A DNA stretch of 64,000 bases from JANQFV01 sp964468185 (GCA_964468185.1 CAYXTR010000023.1:12699-76698), one strand, 5' to 3'; counted from the first letter of the stretch, positions 16,822-26,224 are shown. The notes: generated by a model not told the origin, from the letters alone. Numbers and translations are program-made.

Positions 16822-17301
16822 AAGCAACTGTGGAGGAGGAGGAGCCTTCGGGAAAGCGCCTCTGACGGCATCAAGCAGTTCTCGCCGCCGCAGGTATTTT
16901 CCGGCTCTCCCCTATATGGAAACGTGCTTAGCTCAGTCAGGGTGTGAAAGCTGAACTGTCGAGTACGAAATCTGGGGATCGAGGCGAGAGTGCGACCATC
17001 GTGGTCGACGCGTTTGATGAGGGGTCAGATGCGGTTCGGGATCTGCTGTTGTCGTTGCACATGTTGTTGCAGCAGCACCAACTCGGTCCTGCCCGCCGCC
17101 CTTCGCTCGCCTGCCCCGCGCGGTTCAAGTTCCTCCAACCCCCCTTTCACGTCCGCTGCGGTTAATTACGTTGCCTCCACGCAAAGTGTTCCGACTCATG
17201 TCAGTGCTTGGTTTGTTCCGAGCCTGGTCGGGCACAGGTCTTTCACTAAGGTCGGAGCTGAAGGAAGTCGGCTGCGAGTCTCTTAAGGAGGACAGGTTGT
17301 C
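16822..17301 (+). other. Long untranslated leader, no convincing gene
   Basis: About 480 bases between the promoter and the ATG at 17302. It contains a purine-rich run (near 16831-16842) and a GTG-started frame of 73 codons (16944-17165) without a ribosome binding site or recognisable product. No known riboswitch was recognised. Confidence 0.4.
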
Positions 17302-20300
17302 ATGAAGAGAGGAATGGGTATTTTCTGTATTCTGCTTCTGGGCGCATTCGCCGTCCAGGCGGACACGGCTGGCATCAGCGCCGTGCCGCAAGACCTTAAC
17401 ACTGTGCAGGCTGTGGCGCCTCAGCACGGCGGTTCGGCGGTTCTTGACGAATTGTGCCCGCCGGATTCGCTCCTCAGCCAGATTCCGACTGGTCCCGACG
17501 GGAGCTGGTCGTTTGGCACCTCGGATCTGGACTCGGGCTACCGCATTGCTGAGTGGTACTCGATCACCGGTCAGGTCGTTGAGTTGACCTGGTGGGGCCT
17601 TGCGCTCCAGTTCGACGGTGGCGGGTGGTCCGGCTGCACCGAGGACCCCACGCCGTTCACGATCACCATGTACGAGGACAATGGTGGTGTTCCGGGTGCC
17701 GAAGCGTGCTCGTACACCGTCAACGTCACGCCGGTGTACACCGGTGTCCTGTACAGCGGCATTTATGAGCTGGTCCGCTACAACGCGATCCTCGCGCCGT
17801 GCACCCTGATGGAGGGTTGGCTGGTGATCGAGGGTGGTCCTGAAGGCGACATTTGCTGGTTCCTGTGGGGCAGCTCGGAAGAAGGTCCGCAGCTTTCGCT
17901 GCAGTACCAGGACGGTGCCTGGGGCGCCACGGGCTACAGCCGCGCGCTGTGCATTGGTGGCGAGTATGTCCCGACCTTCGGTGCGTGCTGTGACGATTCG
18001 ACCGGCATGTGCGAAGACGGCGTCGAGATCATCAACTGCACCGGTCGTTTCGTGGCCGACACCCTGTGTGCCGACCTCGATCCGCCGTGCGGCGAGATCC
18101 CGGGTGCCTGCTGCTATCCGGACGGTACGTGCGAGATTCTGACCGAATCCGAGTGCATTTATCCTTGTGGTGACATCGACCTCGACGGCGACGTTGACAT
18201 CGATGACTTCTACGCGTTCGTCGGTCTGTTCGGCACCTGCGACGGTGGCCCGGCGGATCTCGACGGCGACGGCTGCGTCACCCTGCTCGACTACAACCTG
18301 TGGATCGAGTGCTACCGCACTGGCGGCGGCATGACTGGTGACTGGCTCGGCGAGAACACCACTTGCGACATGTGCCCCTGCATCGTCTTCTGCCCCGAGG
18401 GTGGCGTTCCTGAGGATGAGCCCTGCGGCGAAGACACCAACGGTGGCTGCAACATGGACGTCCCGACGTTCGAGCCCATCGAGTGCGGCATGACCAAGTG
18501 TGGTACGGCCTGGTTCGACGGTTCGACCCGTGACACCGACTGGTACGAGCTCGTGCTCACCGAGACGCAGCTCGTCACCCTGACGGCCGAGTTTGAGTTT
18601 GAAGGCATCTTTGGTCCGATCGGTCAGATCGTCCCCGGCGTCCCGGGTTGCGACAACACCACCGGCTCCATTGATCCGTATCTGATTCTGCCCGAGTGCA
18701 CGCCCGGCACGCTGAGTGTCGAGTTTGGTCCGGGTACGTATTACATCTTCGCCGCCACCACGTTCGCCCAGAACGTCGCGTGCCCCGGCGACTACTACCT
18801 GACGGTCACGTGCGAAGACGTCCCGGTCGGTGCCTGCTGCCTGCCGGACGGCACCTGCGAAGACGGCCTGTCGATTGGTATCTGCGAAGGCCTGTCCGGT
18901 ACGTTCCAGGGCGACGGCACGCTGTGCCAGGACATTGATTGCCCGCCCCCGATCCAGGGTGATTTCTGCACCGATCCGTTCATCGTGGACGCGCTGCCGT
19001 ACTACGTCGAAGGCAGCACCGTGGGCTTCTTCAACAGCTACGACGAGGTTTGCCCGTACAGCGGCTCGACCTCGCCTGACGTTGTTTACGCCTACACGGC
19101 CACCGAAGATGTCACCGTGACGATCGACCTGTGCGAGTCGTTCTACGACACCAAGGTCTACGTCTACGAGAACGACTGCGTCGGCGGCGAAGCCATTGCG
19201 TGCAACGACGACGCGTGCAGCAACTCGCAGGGTGAGCCCTTCCGTTCGCGGCTTGACGAGGTCATGTTCACCGCTGGCAACACCTACTACGTCGTCGTTG
19301 ACGGCTACGGTGGCGAGAGTGGCGACTACATCCTCGAGATCATCCCGCTCGGCGCCGGCGCCTGCTGCCTGCCCGACACCACGTGCCAGGATGGCCTCAC
19401 GCAGGTCGGTTGCGACAATCTCGGCGGTATCTTCCAGGGTATCGGCGTGATGTGCGCTGACGTGACCTGCCCCAGCGGTGCCTGCTGCCTGCCGACCGGC
19501 GAGTGCGTCCAGGTGCTGAATGAGACCGTCTGTCTGGACCTTGGCGGTGACTATCAGGGTGACGGCGTCCTCTGTGAAGACGTCGACTGCCCCGAGCCGC
19601 AGGGTGGCGATGCCTGCGAGAGCGCGACGCTCATCGACGCGCTTCCGTACTATGCCACTGGCAGCACCGTAGGCTTCAACAACCTCTACGACGCGGTCTG
19701 CCCGTACACCGGCTCGACCGCTCCGGACGTTGTCTTTGCCTACACCCCCGACGCGGACGTGCCGGTTGACATCAACCTGTGCGAGTCGGGCTACGACACC
19801 AAGGTCTACGTGTACGAGAACGACTGCGTGAATGGCGAAGAGATCGCCTGCAACGATGATGCGTGCAATGACTCGCAGGGTAACCCGTTCCGTTCGCTCC
19901 TCGAAGGTGTCCAGCTCTTCGCGGGCAACACCTACTACATCGTGGTCGACGGTTACGGCAGCTCGAGCGGCAACTTCGACCTGGCGATCACGGTCCCCGG
20001 CGTCGGTGCCTGCTGCTTCATCGACGGCTCGTGCGCTGATGGCTACTCCGAGTCGGCCTGCGTGGCCGATGGTGGTGCCTACCAGGGCAACGACGTGCTG
20101 TGTGCCGACATCACCTGCCCGGTCTGCGAGCCCTGCGACGGCAGCGAGATGCCCGAAGGTGAGCCGCCCTGTGGCGACGAGTACGAAGACATGTACAACG
20201 GTGGCTGCAACAGCACCCCGTTCGTCTTCCAGGAAGTCAACATCGGCGACGCGATCTGTGGCAAGTCCGGCACGTTCCTGTTCGGTGGCAGCGACTACCG

Positions 20301-20688
20301 CGACACCGACTGGTTCCGCGTGAATGCGGGCTCGGCCGGCACGCTGACCTGGGAGATCGAGGCCATGTTCCCGATTCTCGGCTTCATCATTGATGCCGGT
20401 TCGGGTGACTGCGTTGACTACACCATCCTGACCAACCTAAGCGATGAAACCGGCGACCCGTGCTTCTTTGTCACGATGTCCGCCGCGGTCGTTGCCGGTC
20501 AGGACTACTGGCTGTGGGCCGGCCCCAGCATCTTCACCGGCATTCCGTGCGAGTCTGACTACCGCGCGGTTTCGTCGCTGACTGCTGGTCCGGTTGGTCC
20601 TGTCCAGCAGGCCAACGTCGTCGGTGAGGCCCCGAGCCTCAAGGCCAACTACGTCGCGCCCCAGAAGGGTGCCTCGATTGGCAACTAA
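17302..20688 (+). CDS. Large secreted repeat protein with 'GACC' Cys motifs, PPC-like domains and dockerin-like repeats
   Basis: An 1128-residue exported protein with no enzyme domain that I recognise. A Sec signal peptide (MGIFCILLLGAFAVQA) is followed by a beta-rich domain (about 40-225). Then come about six Cys-rich units of the pattern GACC-x-PDGTC ... C-x-DxxC. Two closely similar PPC-like beta domains lie at about 550-683 and 766-900 (both with CESxYDTKVYVYENDC and YYxVVDGYG). One dockerin-like calcium pair (about 290-340) contains DIDLDGDVDIDDF and DLDGDGCVTLLDYN. The C-terminus has no PEP-CTERM or membrane anchor. AAGGAGG at 17285-17291 sets the start. It is probably a cell-surface or extracellular structural or adhesive protein of a type common in Phycisphaerae. 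Confidence 0.88.
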   Translation: MKRGMGIFCILLLGAFAVQADTAGISAVPQDLNTVQAVAPQHGGSAVLDELCPPDSLLSQIPTGPDGSWSFGTSDLDSGYRIAEWYSITGQVVELTWWGLALQFDGGGWSGCTEDPTPFTITMYEDNGGVPGAEACSYTVNVTPVYTGVLYSGIYELVRYNAILAPCTLMEGWLVIEGGPEGDICWFLWGSSEEGPQLSLQYQDGAWGATGYSRALCIGGEYVPTFGACCDDSTGMCEDGVEIINCTGRFVADTLCADLDPPCGEIPGACCYPDGTCEILTESECIYPCGDIDLDGDVDIDDFYAFVGLFGTCDGGPADLDGDGCVTLLDYNLWIECYRTGGGMTGDWLGENTTCDMCPCIVFCPEGGVPEDEPCGEDTNGGCNMDVPTFEPIECGMTKCGTAWFDGSTRDTDWYELVLTETQLVTLTAEFEFEGIFGPIGQIVPGVPGCDNTTGSIDPYLILPECTPGTLSVEFGPGTYYIFAATTFAQNVACPGDYYLTVTCEDVPVGACCLPDGTCEDGLSIGICEGLSGTFQGDGTLCQDIDCPPPIQGDFCTDPFIVDALPYYVEGSTVGFFNSYDEVCPYSGSTSPDVVYAYTATEDVTVTIDLCESFYDTKVYVYENDCVGGEAIACNDDACSNSQGEPFRSRLDEVMFTAGNTYYVVVDGYGGESGDYILEIIPLGAGACCLPDTTCQDGLTQVGCDNLGGIFQGIGVMCADVTCPSGACCLPTGECVQVLNETVCLDLGGDYQGDGVLCEDVDCPEPQGGDACESATLIDALPYYATGSTVGFNNLYDAVCPYTGSTAPDVVFAYTPDADVPVDINLCESGYDTKVYVYENDCVNGEEIACNDDACNDSQGNPFRSLLEGVQLFAGNTYYIVVDGYGSSSGNFDLAITVPGVGACCFIDGSCADGYSESACVADGGAYQGNDVLCADITCPVCEPCDGSEMPEGEPPCGDEYEDMYNGGCNSTPFVFQEVNIGDAICGKSGTFLFGGSDYRDTDWFRVNAGSAGTLTWEIEAMFPILGFIIDAGSGDCVDYTILTNLSDETGDPCFFVTMSAAVVAGQDYWLWAGPSIFTGIPCESDYRAVSSLTAGPVGPVQQANVVGEAPSLKANYVAPQKGASIGN

Positions 20689-20698
20689 GTAAGTGAAC

Positions 20699-20739
20699 CG
20701 GGCGTCGGCCGGTGCCAACGGGTGCCGGCCGGCTGCCCG
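20699..20739 (+). terminator. GC-rich hairpin after the large secreted protein
   Basis: A two-part stem (5 bp, 20699-20703 with 20735-20739; then 7 bp, 20706-20712 with 20725-20731) begins ten bases after the stop. Only a short CTTTG follows, so termination may be partial and the PEP-CTERM gene could be read through. Confidence 0.45.
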
Positions 20740-20822
20740 CCTTTGAGTACGCTTTGTACGCGAATCTGTGAAAATTGAATGACTCTTGCATCTTCAGGAG
20801 GATGCAGAAGGAGGAATGAGGA

Positions 20823-21335
20823 ATGAGTAGACTTGCTTGTATCGGGCTCGTGGTGTGCCTCGCGGCCGCCCCCGCCCTGGCTGATGTAATTGTCACCTTT
20901 GAGCCGGCGGCCGACACCGTCAATGTCGGCGAATCGACCACGGTCGATATCTACGCCGACATGACGACCGACGTCCTCGGTTGGGAACTCGACCTGACGA
21001 TCGCCAATCCGGCGATCGGCAGCTACGATCCCATGATGACCACCGTCGGTCCGCTCTGGAACCAGGTCAGCTCCGATGGCGACGGCCTCGGCGGCCTGGC
21101 GTTTCCGGATCCGGTCACTGGTAACGACATCCTGCTCGCGACCATCACCCTCACGGGTGAGGCCGTTGGCGTCACCGATGTCGACCTCACCATCGACAAT
21201 CCTGCCATTGAGGGTTTCCTCATTGACGGGAACGGCTTCGACACCTGGTCGGCCAACACCTTCACGCTGACCGTCGTTCCGGAGCCCGCCTCGCTGGCGC
21301 TGCTGGCCCTGGGCCTGCTGATCCGTCGTCGCTAG
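20823..21335 (+). CDS. PEP-CTERM exported protein with a cohesin-like beta domain
   Basis: A 170-residue protein: a signal peptide (LACIGLVVCLAAAPALA), one beta-rich domain of about 120 residues, then VVPEPASLALLALGLLIRRR. That last part is the classic PEP-CTERM tripartite signal (Pro-Glu-Pro, hydrophobic helix, Arg tail) recognised by an exosortase, which anchors or releases proteins in connection with extracellular polysaccharide. The central domain's start (VNVGESTTVDIYADMTTDVLGWELDL) resembles cohesin domains, which bind dockerins; dockerin-like repeats occur in two proteins of this window. AAGGAGG (20808-20814) fixes the ATG at 20823. A strong terminator follows. Confidence 0.87.
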   Translation: MSRLACIGLVVCLAAAPALADVIVTFEPAADTVNVGESTTVDIYADMTTDVLGWELDLTIANPAIGSYDPMMTTVGPLWNQVSSDGDGLGGLAFPDPVTGNDILLATITLTGEAVGVTDVDLTIDNPAIEGFLIDGNGFDTWSANTFTLTVVPEPASLALLALGLLIRRR

Positions 21336-21383
21336 GCAACGGTGGTGAAAGGCGTTTCAGACGCCTGAACGACTGATTCGTAC

Positions 21384-21425
21384 CCGGCACCTCGTGGGAT
21401 TCCGCGAGGTGCCGGTCTTTTTTTG
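21384..21425 (+). terminator. Strong intrinsic terminator
   Basis: A perfect 11-bp stem (21384-21394 with 21405-21415) with a ten-base loop is followed by TCTTTTTTTG. It ends the secreted-protein transcription unit. Confidence 0.88.
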
Positions 21426-21519
21426 CGCCTCGCCGCGTGGCGCAGTGACCTCAACCACGTCCCGCCGCCAGCCGATAACACCCACGAACCCAGAACCCCC
21501 TGATGCCCCGGATGCACCT

Positions 21520-22221
21520 ATGCGCTGGCTCGACTACGCCTGGAAAGCCCGCCAGACCGCCCGCTTCCGGGCCCTGCATCACAAGTATCGTCACCACACG
21601 ATGATTCCGCGCGACATTTATGTCGCCAACCTCCACGCCGTCCTGGCGATGCACAAGGTCGCAGGCTGCATCATCGAATGCGGGGTGTGGCGTGGGGGCA
21701 TGATGGCCGGCATCGCCGAGGTGCTGGGGCCGGAGCGCAGCTATCACCTGTTCGACAGTTTCGAAGGATTACCGGACGCGAAACCGATCGACGGACCGGC
21801 GGCCCTGGCGTACCAGGCGGGTAGCGATCGCCCCGGCTATTTCGACAATTGTCGAGCCGATGTGTGTGACGCGCAGGAGGCCATGCGGCTCGCATCGGCG
21901 ACCGACGTGCACTTTCATGTCGGATGGTTCGCGCAGACGATGTCGGCCTTCATGCCCGAGGAGCCCATCGCCCTGCTCCGTCTGGACAGCGACTGGTTCG
22001 ACTCGACGATGACCTGCCTGACCCAACTGGTCCCGCACATGGCTCCCGGCGGGGTCATCCTGGTCGATGACTATTACACGTGGGACGGCTGCTGCCACGC
22101 GATACACACCTACCTGGCCCGGGAGAATCGGCCGCTGCGCATTCGGCAGCCGCACGACCGCGTCTGTGTCCTCGTCATTCCGCGAGAATCGCCGCAGACC
22201 ACCGCAACCGCGCCAGTTTGA
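21520..22221 (+). CDS. TylF/MycF-like macrocin-O-methyltransferase family protein
   Basis: A 233-residue SAM-dependent methyltransferase. Visible motifs are IIECGVWRGGMMAGIAEVL (SAM loop), YHLFDSFEGLP, LLRLDSDWFDSTMTCL (metal/catalytic acids) and GGVILVDDYYTW. This family methylates sugar hydroxyls in macrolides and in surface or lipid glycans. The frame is open further upstream, but that part crosses the terminator and looks non-coding, so the ATG at 21520 is chosen; no strong ribosome binding site helps. It heads a run of glycan-type genes, ending five bases before the next start. Confidence 0.83.
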   Translation: MRWLDYAWKARQTARFRALHHKYRHHTMIPRDIYVANLHAVLAMHKVAGCIIECGVWRGGMMAGIAEVLGPERSYHLFDSFEGLPDAKPIDGPAALAYQAGSDRPGYFDNCRADVCDAQEAMRLASATDVHFHVGWFAQTMSAFMPEEPIALLRLDSDWFDSTMTCLTQLVPHMAPGGVILVDDYYTWDGCCHAIHTYLARENRPLRIRQPHDRVCVLVIPRESPQTTATAPV

Positions 22222-22226
22222 GAGCC

Positions 22227-23222
22227 ATGGCACTGATGAGCACCCCGACCTCCACGATGGCACCTGTCGAATCGGCTCTGGTGCGGCCGCGGAGTGGGCC
22301 GGTGATCAGTCCGCTCGTGCCCGAGGCTGAGGTGTCGCTGGTGCAGACCTGGTCGACGACCTGGCTGATTGCACGATGGCGGGAGCGACTGGGGATCGAC
22401 ATCTCGTCGATCGTCGGCACGGCGCAGGAGATCGGGCTGTACCAGTGTTGTGCTTCCGGCCTGCGTTTCTTCGTGCCGGTCGCGATAGTCGGGGACAACC
22501 GGTTCTACGGTCAGCTCTCGCGTCATGACTGGTACTACATGCCGTGGAAATGGGAGCACCGGATGGCGCTGGCAGATCTTGCCCGTTGCGGCCGGATTTT
22601 GGAGGTGGGCTGCGGTCGCGGCGATTTTATCGGGCGGATTTCCGAGCGGCTTGGGGCGCACGTGGATGGGCTGGAACTCAATGAAGAGGCGGTTGCGCAG
22701 GCTCGGCGGGTCGGTCGGCGCGTGCATTGTGAGGATTTGGCGGACTTTGCTGCGGAGCGGGCCGGTCGGTATGACGCGGTATGCGCTTTTGAGGTCCTCG
22801 AGCATGTACCCCATCCACGGCCGTTTCTGGAGCGGATGCTGCGTCTGCTGCGCCCAGGCGGACGTTTGATTATCGCCGTTCCGAACCAGGATTCATTCAT
22901 CCGGTGTGACGAGCAGAATCTGCTCGACATGCCGCCTCACCACGTCACCCGCTGGAACCCTGCGGTCCTGCGATATCTCCAGCGGATTTTGCCGGTGCAC
23001 TGTCGGCGGCTCTGCACCGAGCCACTTCAGCCGTACCACGTGGATTGGTATCTCAGCACGCAGGATCGCCGGGATCGTCTCCTGCCGGCGACTCGTTTTC
23101 GCTATCTCAAGCGGCGTGTGCGTCGCGCGCTGGTGATGCCGCTGCTGCGTGGTAGTCGGCCCTGGCGCTATTTTGTTCGGGGTATGACGGTGTACGTCAG
23201 CTACAGCTATCGGCCCGGCTGA
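22227..23222 (+). CDS. Class I SAM-dependent methyltransferase
   Basis: A 331-residue protein with a complete methyltransferase core: ILEVGCGRGDFIGRISERLG, LELNEEAV, YDAVCAFEVLEHVPHPRPFLE and LLRPGGRLIIAVPN. About 100 residues of unknown nature precede the core, and a basic tail follows (LKRRVRRALVMPLLR). The ATG at 22227 is five bases after the upstream stop; ATG 22236 is an alternative. In this setting it probably methylates a glycan or lipid-linked intermediate, but the substrate is unknown. Confidence 0.83.
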   Translation: MALMSTPTSTMAPVESALVRPRSGPVISPLVPEAEVSLVQTWSTTWLIARWRERLGIDISSIVGTAQEIGLYQCCASGLRFFVPVAIVGDNRFYGQLSRHDWYYMPWKWEHRMALADLARCGRILEVGCGRGDFIGRISERLGAHVDGLELNEEAVAQARRVGRRVHCEDLADFAAERAGRYDAVCAFEVLEHVPHPRPFLERMLRLLRPGGRLIIAVPNQDSFIRCDEQNLLDMPPHHVTRWNPAVLRYLQRILPVHCRRLCTEPLQPYHVDWYLSTQDRRDRLLPATRFRYLKRRVRRALVMPLLRGSRPWRYFVRGMTVYVSYSYRPG

Positions 23223-23401
23223 GGGATGTGCCGGGCGGCGTGCAGAGGTGCGCTGCGCAAGAACCGCGCTGGCTGGCCATCTCAAACGCCCCCGCGCAGC
23301 GACCCGATAGTGAAAGGTGAGGGCCGCGGACGGCCTGCCATTTGCAGTTGCCCCGCACAGAAGCGCGGTTGCGCACGGAATGACGCGGCAGCGGACCAAG
23401 A

Positions 23402-24193
23402 ATGGATGAGCAGTCTACAAATCGTTCGTTGCTGGTACGGGCCGGCCGGGTGCTCCAGCAGTGGCTCATGCGTTATGCGGGACTCCGCGTGGAACGCGTG
23501 CGACGTCGCAGCAAGCGCAGCAGCGAACGCGTCCGGTATGATTTTCAACGCCGCTTCATCGCTTTTGACATCCCGGAGGGCGCAGCGGTCCTCGACGTCG
23601 GCAGCGGCGGTGACCCGTTTCCCTTTGCGACGACTTTGGTGGATCGGTATGTCGACCAGACGCATCACCGCCACGCGCCGCTCATTCGCGACAGCCGGCG
23701 ATTTGTGGAAGCTGATATCGCGGATCTGCCGTTCGCTGACAATGAATTCGAGTTCGTTTATTGCGCGCACGTGCTCGAGCACGTGCCGGACCCGATTGCG
23801 GCTTGTCGGGAGTTGATGCGGGTCGGTCGCCGCGGCTACATCGAGACGCCGACGCTGGGCAAGGATGTGCTCTTTGCCTGGAACGTACCGGAGATGCACA
23901 AGTGGCACGTGGTTGCTATCGCGGATCAGCTCTGCTTCTTCGAGCTCAGCCCGCGGCAGAGCGAGGGTGTGCGCAGCAAGGTGTGGCGTGAGCTGATCCT
24001 CGGCAAGTGGGAGCATCCGCTTCAGGACATGTACTTCGACAATGAAGACCTGTTCAACGTCATGTTTTTATGGCATGGCGGCTTCACCGTGCAGGTCTTC
24101 CGGCTCGACGGCACGCATGATACGTACGCGCCGCCGGCCCGCGCGGGCTCCGCGCAAGCTGCGGCAACCCCGTGCGTGGAGGCGCCGTCTTGA
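23402..24193 (+). CDS. SAM-dependent methyltransferase-like protein
   Basis: A 263-residue protein with a diverged Rossmann SAM motif (AVLDVGSGGDPFPFATTLVD), then IADLPFADNEFEFVYCAHVLEHVPDP and a strand-turn reading GRRGYIETPTLG. These fit class I methyltransferases working on surface glycan intermediates. The region before it (23223-23401) has no gene. Its stop overlaps the next gene's TTG start by three bases, so the two proteins are likely co-translated. Confidence 0.8.
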   Translation: MDEQSTNRSLLVRAGRVLQQWLMRYAGLRVERVRRRSKRSSERVRYDFQRRFIAFDIPEGAAVLDVGSGGDPFPFATTLVDRYVDQTHHRHAPLIRDSRRFVEADIADLPFADNEFEFVYCAHVLEHVPDPIAACRELMRVGRRGYIETPTLGKDVLFAWNVPEMHKWHVVAIADQLCFFELSPRQSEGVRSKVWRELILGKWEHPLQDMYFDNEDLFNVMFLWHGGFTVQVFRLDGTHDTYAPPARAGSAQAAATPCVEAPS

Positions 24194-25554
24194 AGGTCGC
24201 GCTCATCCAGCTCACGCACAGCGATCAGATGGGCTATGCCGATCGGTTCCTCGGGCGCGAGTTGCTGCGCCTTGGTGTCGATGTCCACCTGGTCACGTCC
24301 AATGGCCAACCCTATTTCCGAAACCGCGACTACGACGCCATTTACGCACAGCACTTCGGCCCACCGACTGTGCCCTGCGGGAGCTATCGCAACAAGGACG
24401 GCGTGGTCGTTCACCGTTTGCCGCATGCGTTTTATCGGGGTCAGCTTCGCATCGCCGGACTCGGCGAGAAGTTGGCGGAGTTGCGTCCCGACGTCGTGCA
24501 GGTCTTCGACTTCCGCGCCTGGTCCACGTACGAGGCCGCCTGGCACCGATTGCGTCTGCGCTACCGGCTCTTCCTGGAAGCGCATGTGCATGCGTCGGTC
24601 TTCGCGCCGGCCCGCCGCCAGCCGGCGGTTCGCGAACGGGCACGTATCAAGCTGCTGGTCAAGCCGCTGGGCAAGTTTCTCAGTGCCCAGTCGGAGCGCT
24701 GCTACGCGATCAGTCCCGATTGTGCGGACATCGCGATTCGCTTTTTTGGATTGAGCCCGCACAAGGTCGTTCACTGCCCGCTCGGCACGGACACGAAGAT
24801 GTTCCGGCCGCCGGAGACCCCGGAGGAGCGGACGGCCCGCGAGAGTCTTCGGCGGGGGCTCGGATTTGGGGATGACGAATTGGTGTGTCTGCACACGGGC
24901 CGGCTGACCGACGACAAGGGGCCGCGTATTCTGGCACAAGCGGTTGTGCGACTGATTGCGGAAGGACTGCCGGTGCGCGGGTTGTTCGTGGGGCACGGTC
25001 CGCCGGCGGTGCTGGAGCGCATCCGCCGTACACCGGGGTGTGTGGTGCATGCGTTTGTGCCGTGTGACGCTTTGCCGCCGCTGTATCAGGCCGCGGACAT
25101 TGGCGTATGGCCGAAGCAGGAGTCGACCAGTCAGCTTGACGCGGTGGCGGCGGGTCTGCCGCTGATTGTCGACGAGGACGTGACGGTTACTGAGCGCATT
25201 GACGGTAATGGGCTGACATACGCGCATCATGATCCGGATGATCTGGCGGATCAGATTCGCGCGCTGCTGGATCCGGCTCGGCGCGCTGCGATGGCCGCGA
25301 CGGGTCGCCAGCGGATGATCGACCATTACGACTGGCGTCACATCGCCGTCAAGCGGCTCGCTGATTATGAGGAGGCGTTGCGTCGCGCTCGCCGGTCTGG
25401 CTCGCATGCAGCTTCGGTCCAACATGCCGGAGGGGGAAATGAATCGAGGGCGCAAGAAAAAACCGCGAGCCGGCATCCCAGCAAGTTCAACCGGCTCGCG
25501 GCCTCGGAAGAGGAGGAAAAGGCGTGTGAAGTATACGTTAGCAATGACCGATAA
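24190..25554 (+). CDS. GT4-family (GT-B fold) glycosyltransferase
   Basis: A glycosyltransferase of about 454 residues. Typical GT-B features are CPLGTDTKMFRP, CLHTGRLTDDKGPRILAQAV (phosphate-binding helix start), GLFVGHGP, and PLYQAADIGVWPKQESTS, matching the nucleotide-sugar site. The TTG at 24190 is preferred over the GTG at 24172, since GGAGG (24178-24182) is seven bases before the TTG. The last 40 or so codons (from about 25430) do not look like the family and run through the hairpin of the convergent gene's terminator. The sugar and acceptor are unknown; with three methyltransferases it probably builds methylated surface glycan. Confidence 0.85.
   Translation: MKVALIQLTHSDQMGYADRFLGRELLRLGVDVHLVTSNGQPYFRNRDYDAIYAQHFGPPTVPCGSYRNKDGVVVHRLPHAFYRGQLRIAGLGEKLAELRPDVVQVFDFRAWSTYEAAWHRLRLRYRLFLEAHVHASVFAPARRQPAVRERARIKLLVKPLGKFLSAQSERCYAISPDCADIAIRFFGLSPHKVVHCPLGTDTKMFRPPETPEERTARESLRRGLGFGDDELVCLHTGRLTDDKGPRILAQAVVRLIAEGLPVRGLFVGHGPPAVLERIRRTPGCVVHAFVPCDALPPLYQAADIGVWPKQESTSQLDAVAAGLPLIVDEDVTVTERIDGNGLTYAHHDPDDLADQIRALLDPARRAAMAATGRQRMIDHYDWRHIAVKRLADYEEALRRARRSGSHAASVQHAGGGNESRAQEKTASRHPSKFNRLAASEEEEKACEVYVSNDR
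25457..25501 (-). terminator. Intrinsic terminator for the minus-strand gene at 25619
   Basis: A perfect 11-bp stem (25463-25473 with 25491-25501) is followed on the minus strand by TTTTTT (25462-25457). It lies inside the 3' end of the convergent glycosyltransferase gene. Confidence 0.82.
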
Positions 25555-25618
25555 TCCATGCTTTCATCGCAGCATTGAAACATGCCCCCCCCGGAAACGC
25601 GCCCAGCGGCGGACGAAA

Positions 25619-26224
25619 CTACTCCCGACTGGCCCACGTCGCCTGAGACATCGCCAGCGTCTCTTGTACTCTTCCCACGTGTCCCGGATGGATCGCGCGT
25701 GGCCAGTGATAGGCGATTTGCCCATGCGGGTCGATCAGCACAGTGCCAGGCCGTACCGTCTGCATGGCGCCGGGGACGTATGCGCCGTACACGTCAACGA
25801 CGCTGCCGTCCGGATCTGATAGCAACTCAACGCTCAGTCCAAACTGCTCCATGAACGCCCGGTGCTTCTCCGGCGATTCGATCCCAACGCCGAACACCTG
25901 CACGCCCAGGGCCTCGAATGGCTTGTGCCCTTGCGCGTACTTCTCGTACGTGCAGTCGCAATCGAGCGGGCCGATTTCCGGGAAGAAGTACAGGACAATC
26001 CACTCACCCCAGTGCTCGTACAAGCTGACCGGCTCCCCCACCTGGTTCATGAGCGTGAAGTCGTACGCGGTCTGTCCGCGCAGCGACGATCGCTCCGCTG
26101 CTCGTTGCTCAACACGTGCTGCTGTCTCCGTCGACACACACCCGCTGGTCAGCCATAGCAGGCAGGCCAGCGAGGCTGCGCACGACCAATGGTGAATCAT
26201 GGTTCTCGCTCGAACCGCTTTCAT
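25619..26224 (-). CDS. Peroxiredoxin-like (AhpC/TSA, Bcp type) lipoprotein
   Basis: A 201-residue exported lipoprotein (ACLLWLTSGC lipobox) with a thioredoxin-fold peroxiredoxin domain: DFTLMNQVGEPVSLYEHWGEWIVLYFFPE, then DCDCTYE where the peroxidatic Cys belongs, and a TVLIDPHGQIAYHWP strand. The usual TPGCT motif is replaced by PLDCDCT, so peroxidase activity is not certain; an electron-transfer or sensor role is possible. The start at 26224 has GGGAGAG upstream. It ends at a good terminator. Confidence 0.78.
   Translation of the reverse strand: MKAVRARTMIHHWSCAASLACLLWLTSGCVSTETAARVEQRAAERSSLRGQTAYDFTLMNQVGEPVSLYEHWGEWIVLYFFPEIGPLDCDCTYEKYAQGHKPFEALGVQVFGVGIESPEKHRAFMEQFGLSVELLSDPDGSVVDVYGAYVPGAMQTVRPGTVLIDPHGQIAYHWPRAIHPGHVGRVQETLAMSQATWASRE

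Noticed and set aside
16944..17165. GTG-started frame of 73 codons in the leader of the large secreted protein
   Set aside because: No ribosome binding site, no recognisable product, and the end turns into Pro/Arg-rich noise. Kept as a remark only.
24022..25476. Open frame of 484 codons opposite the glycosyltransferase
   Set aside because: Antisense shadow with Arg/His/Gln bias; the plus strand holds a clear GT-B enzyme with a ribosome binding site.
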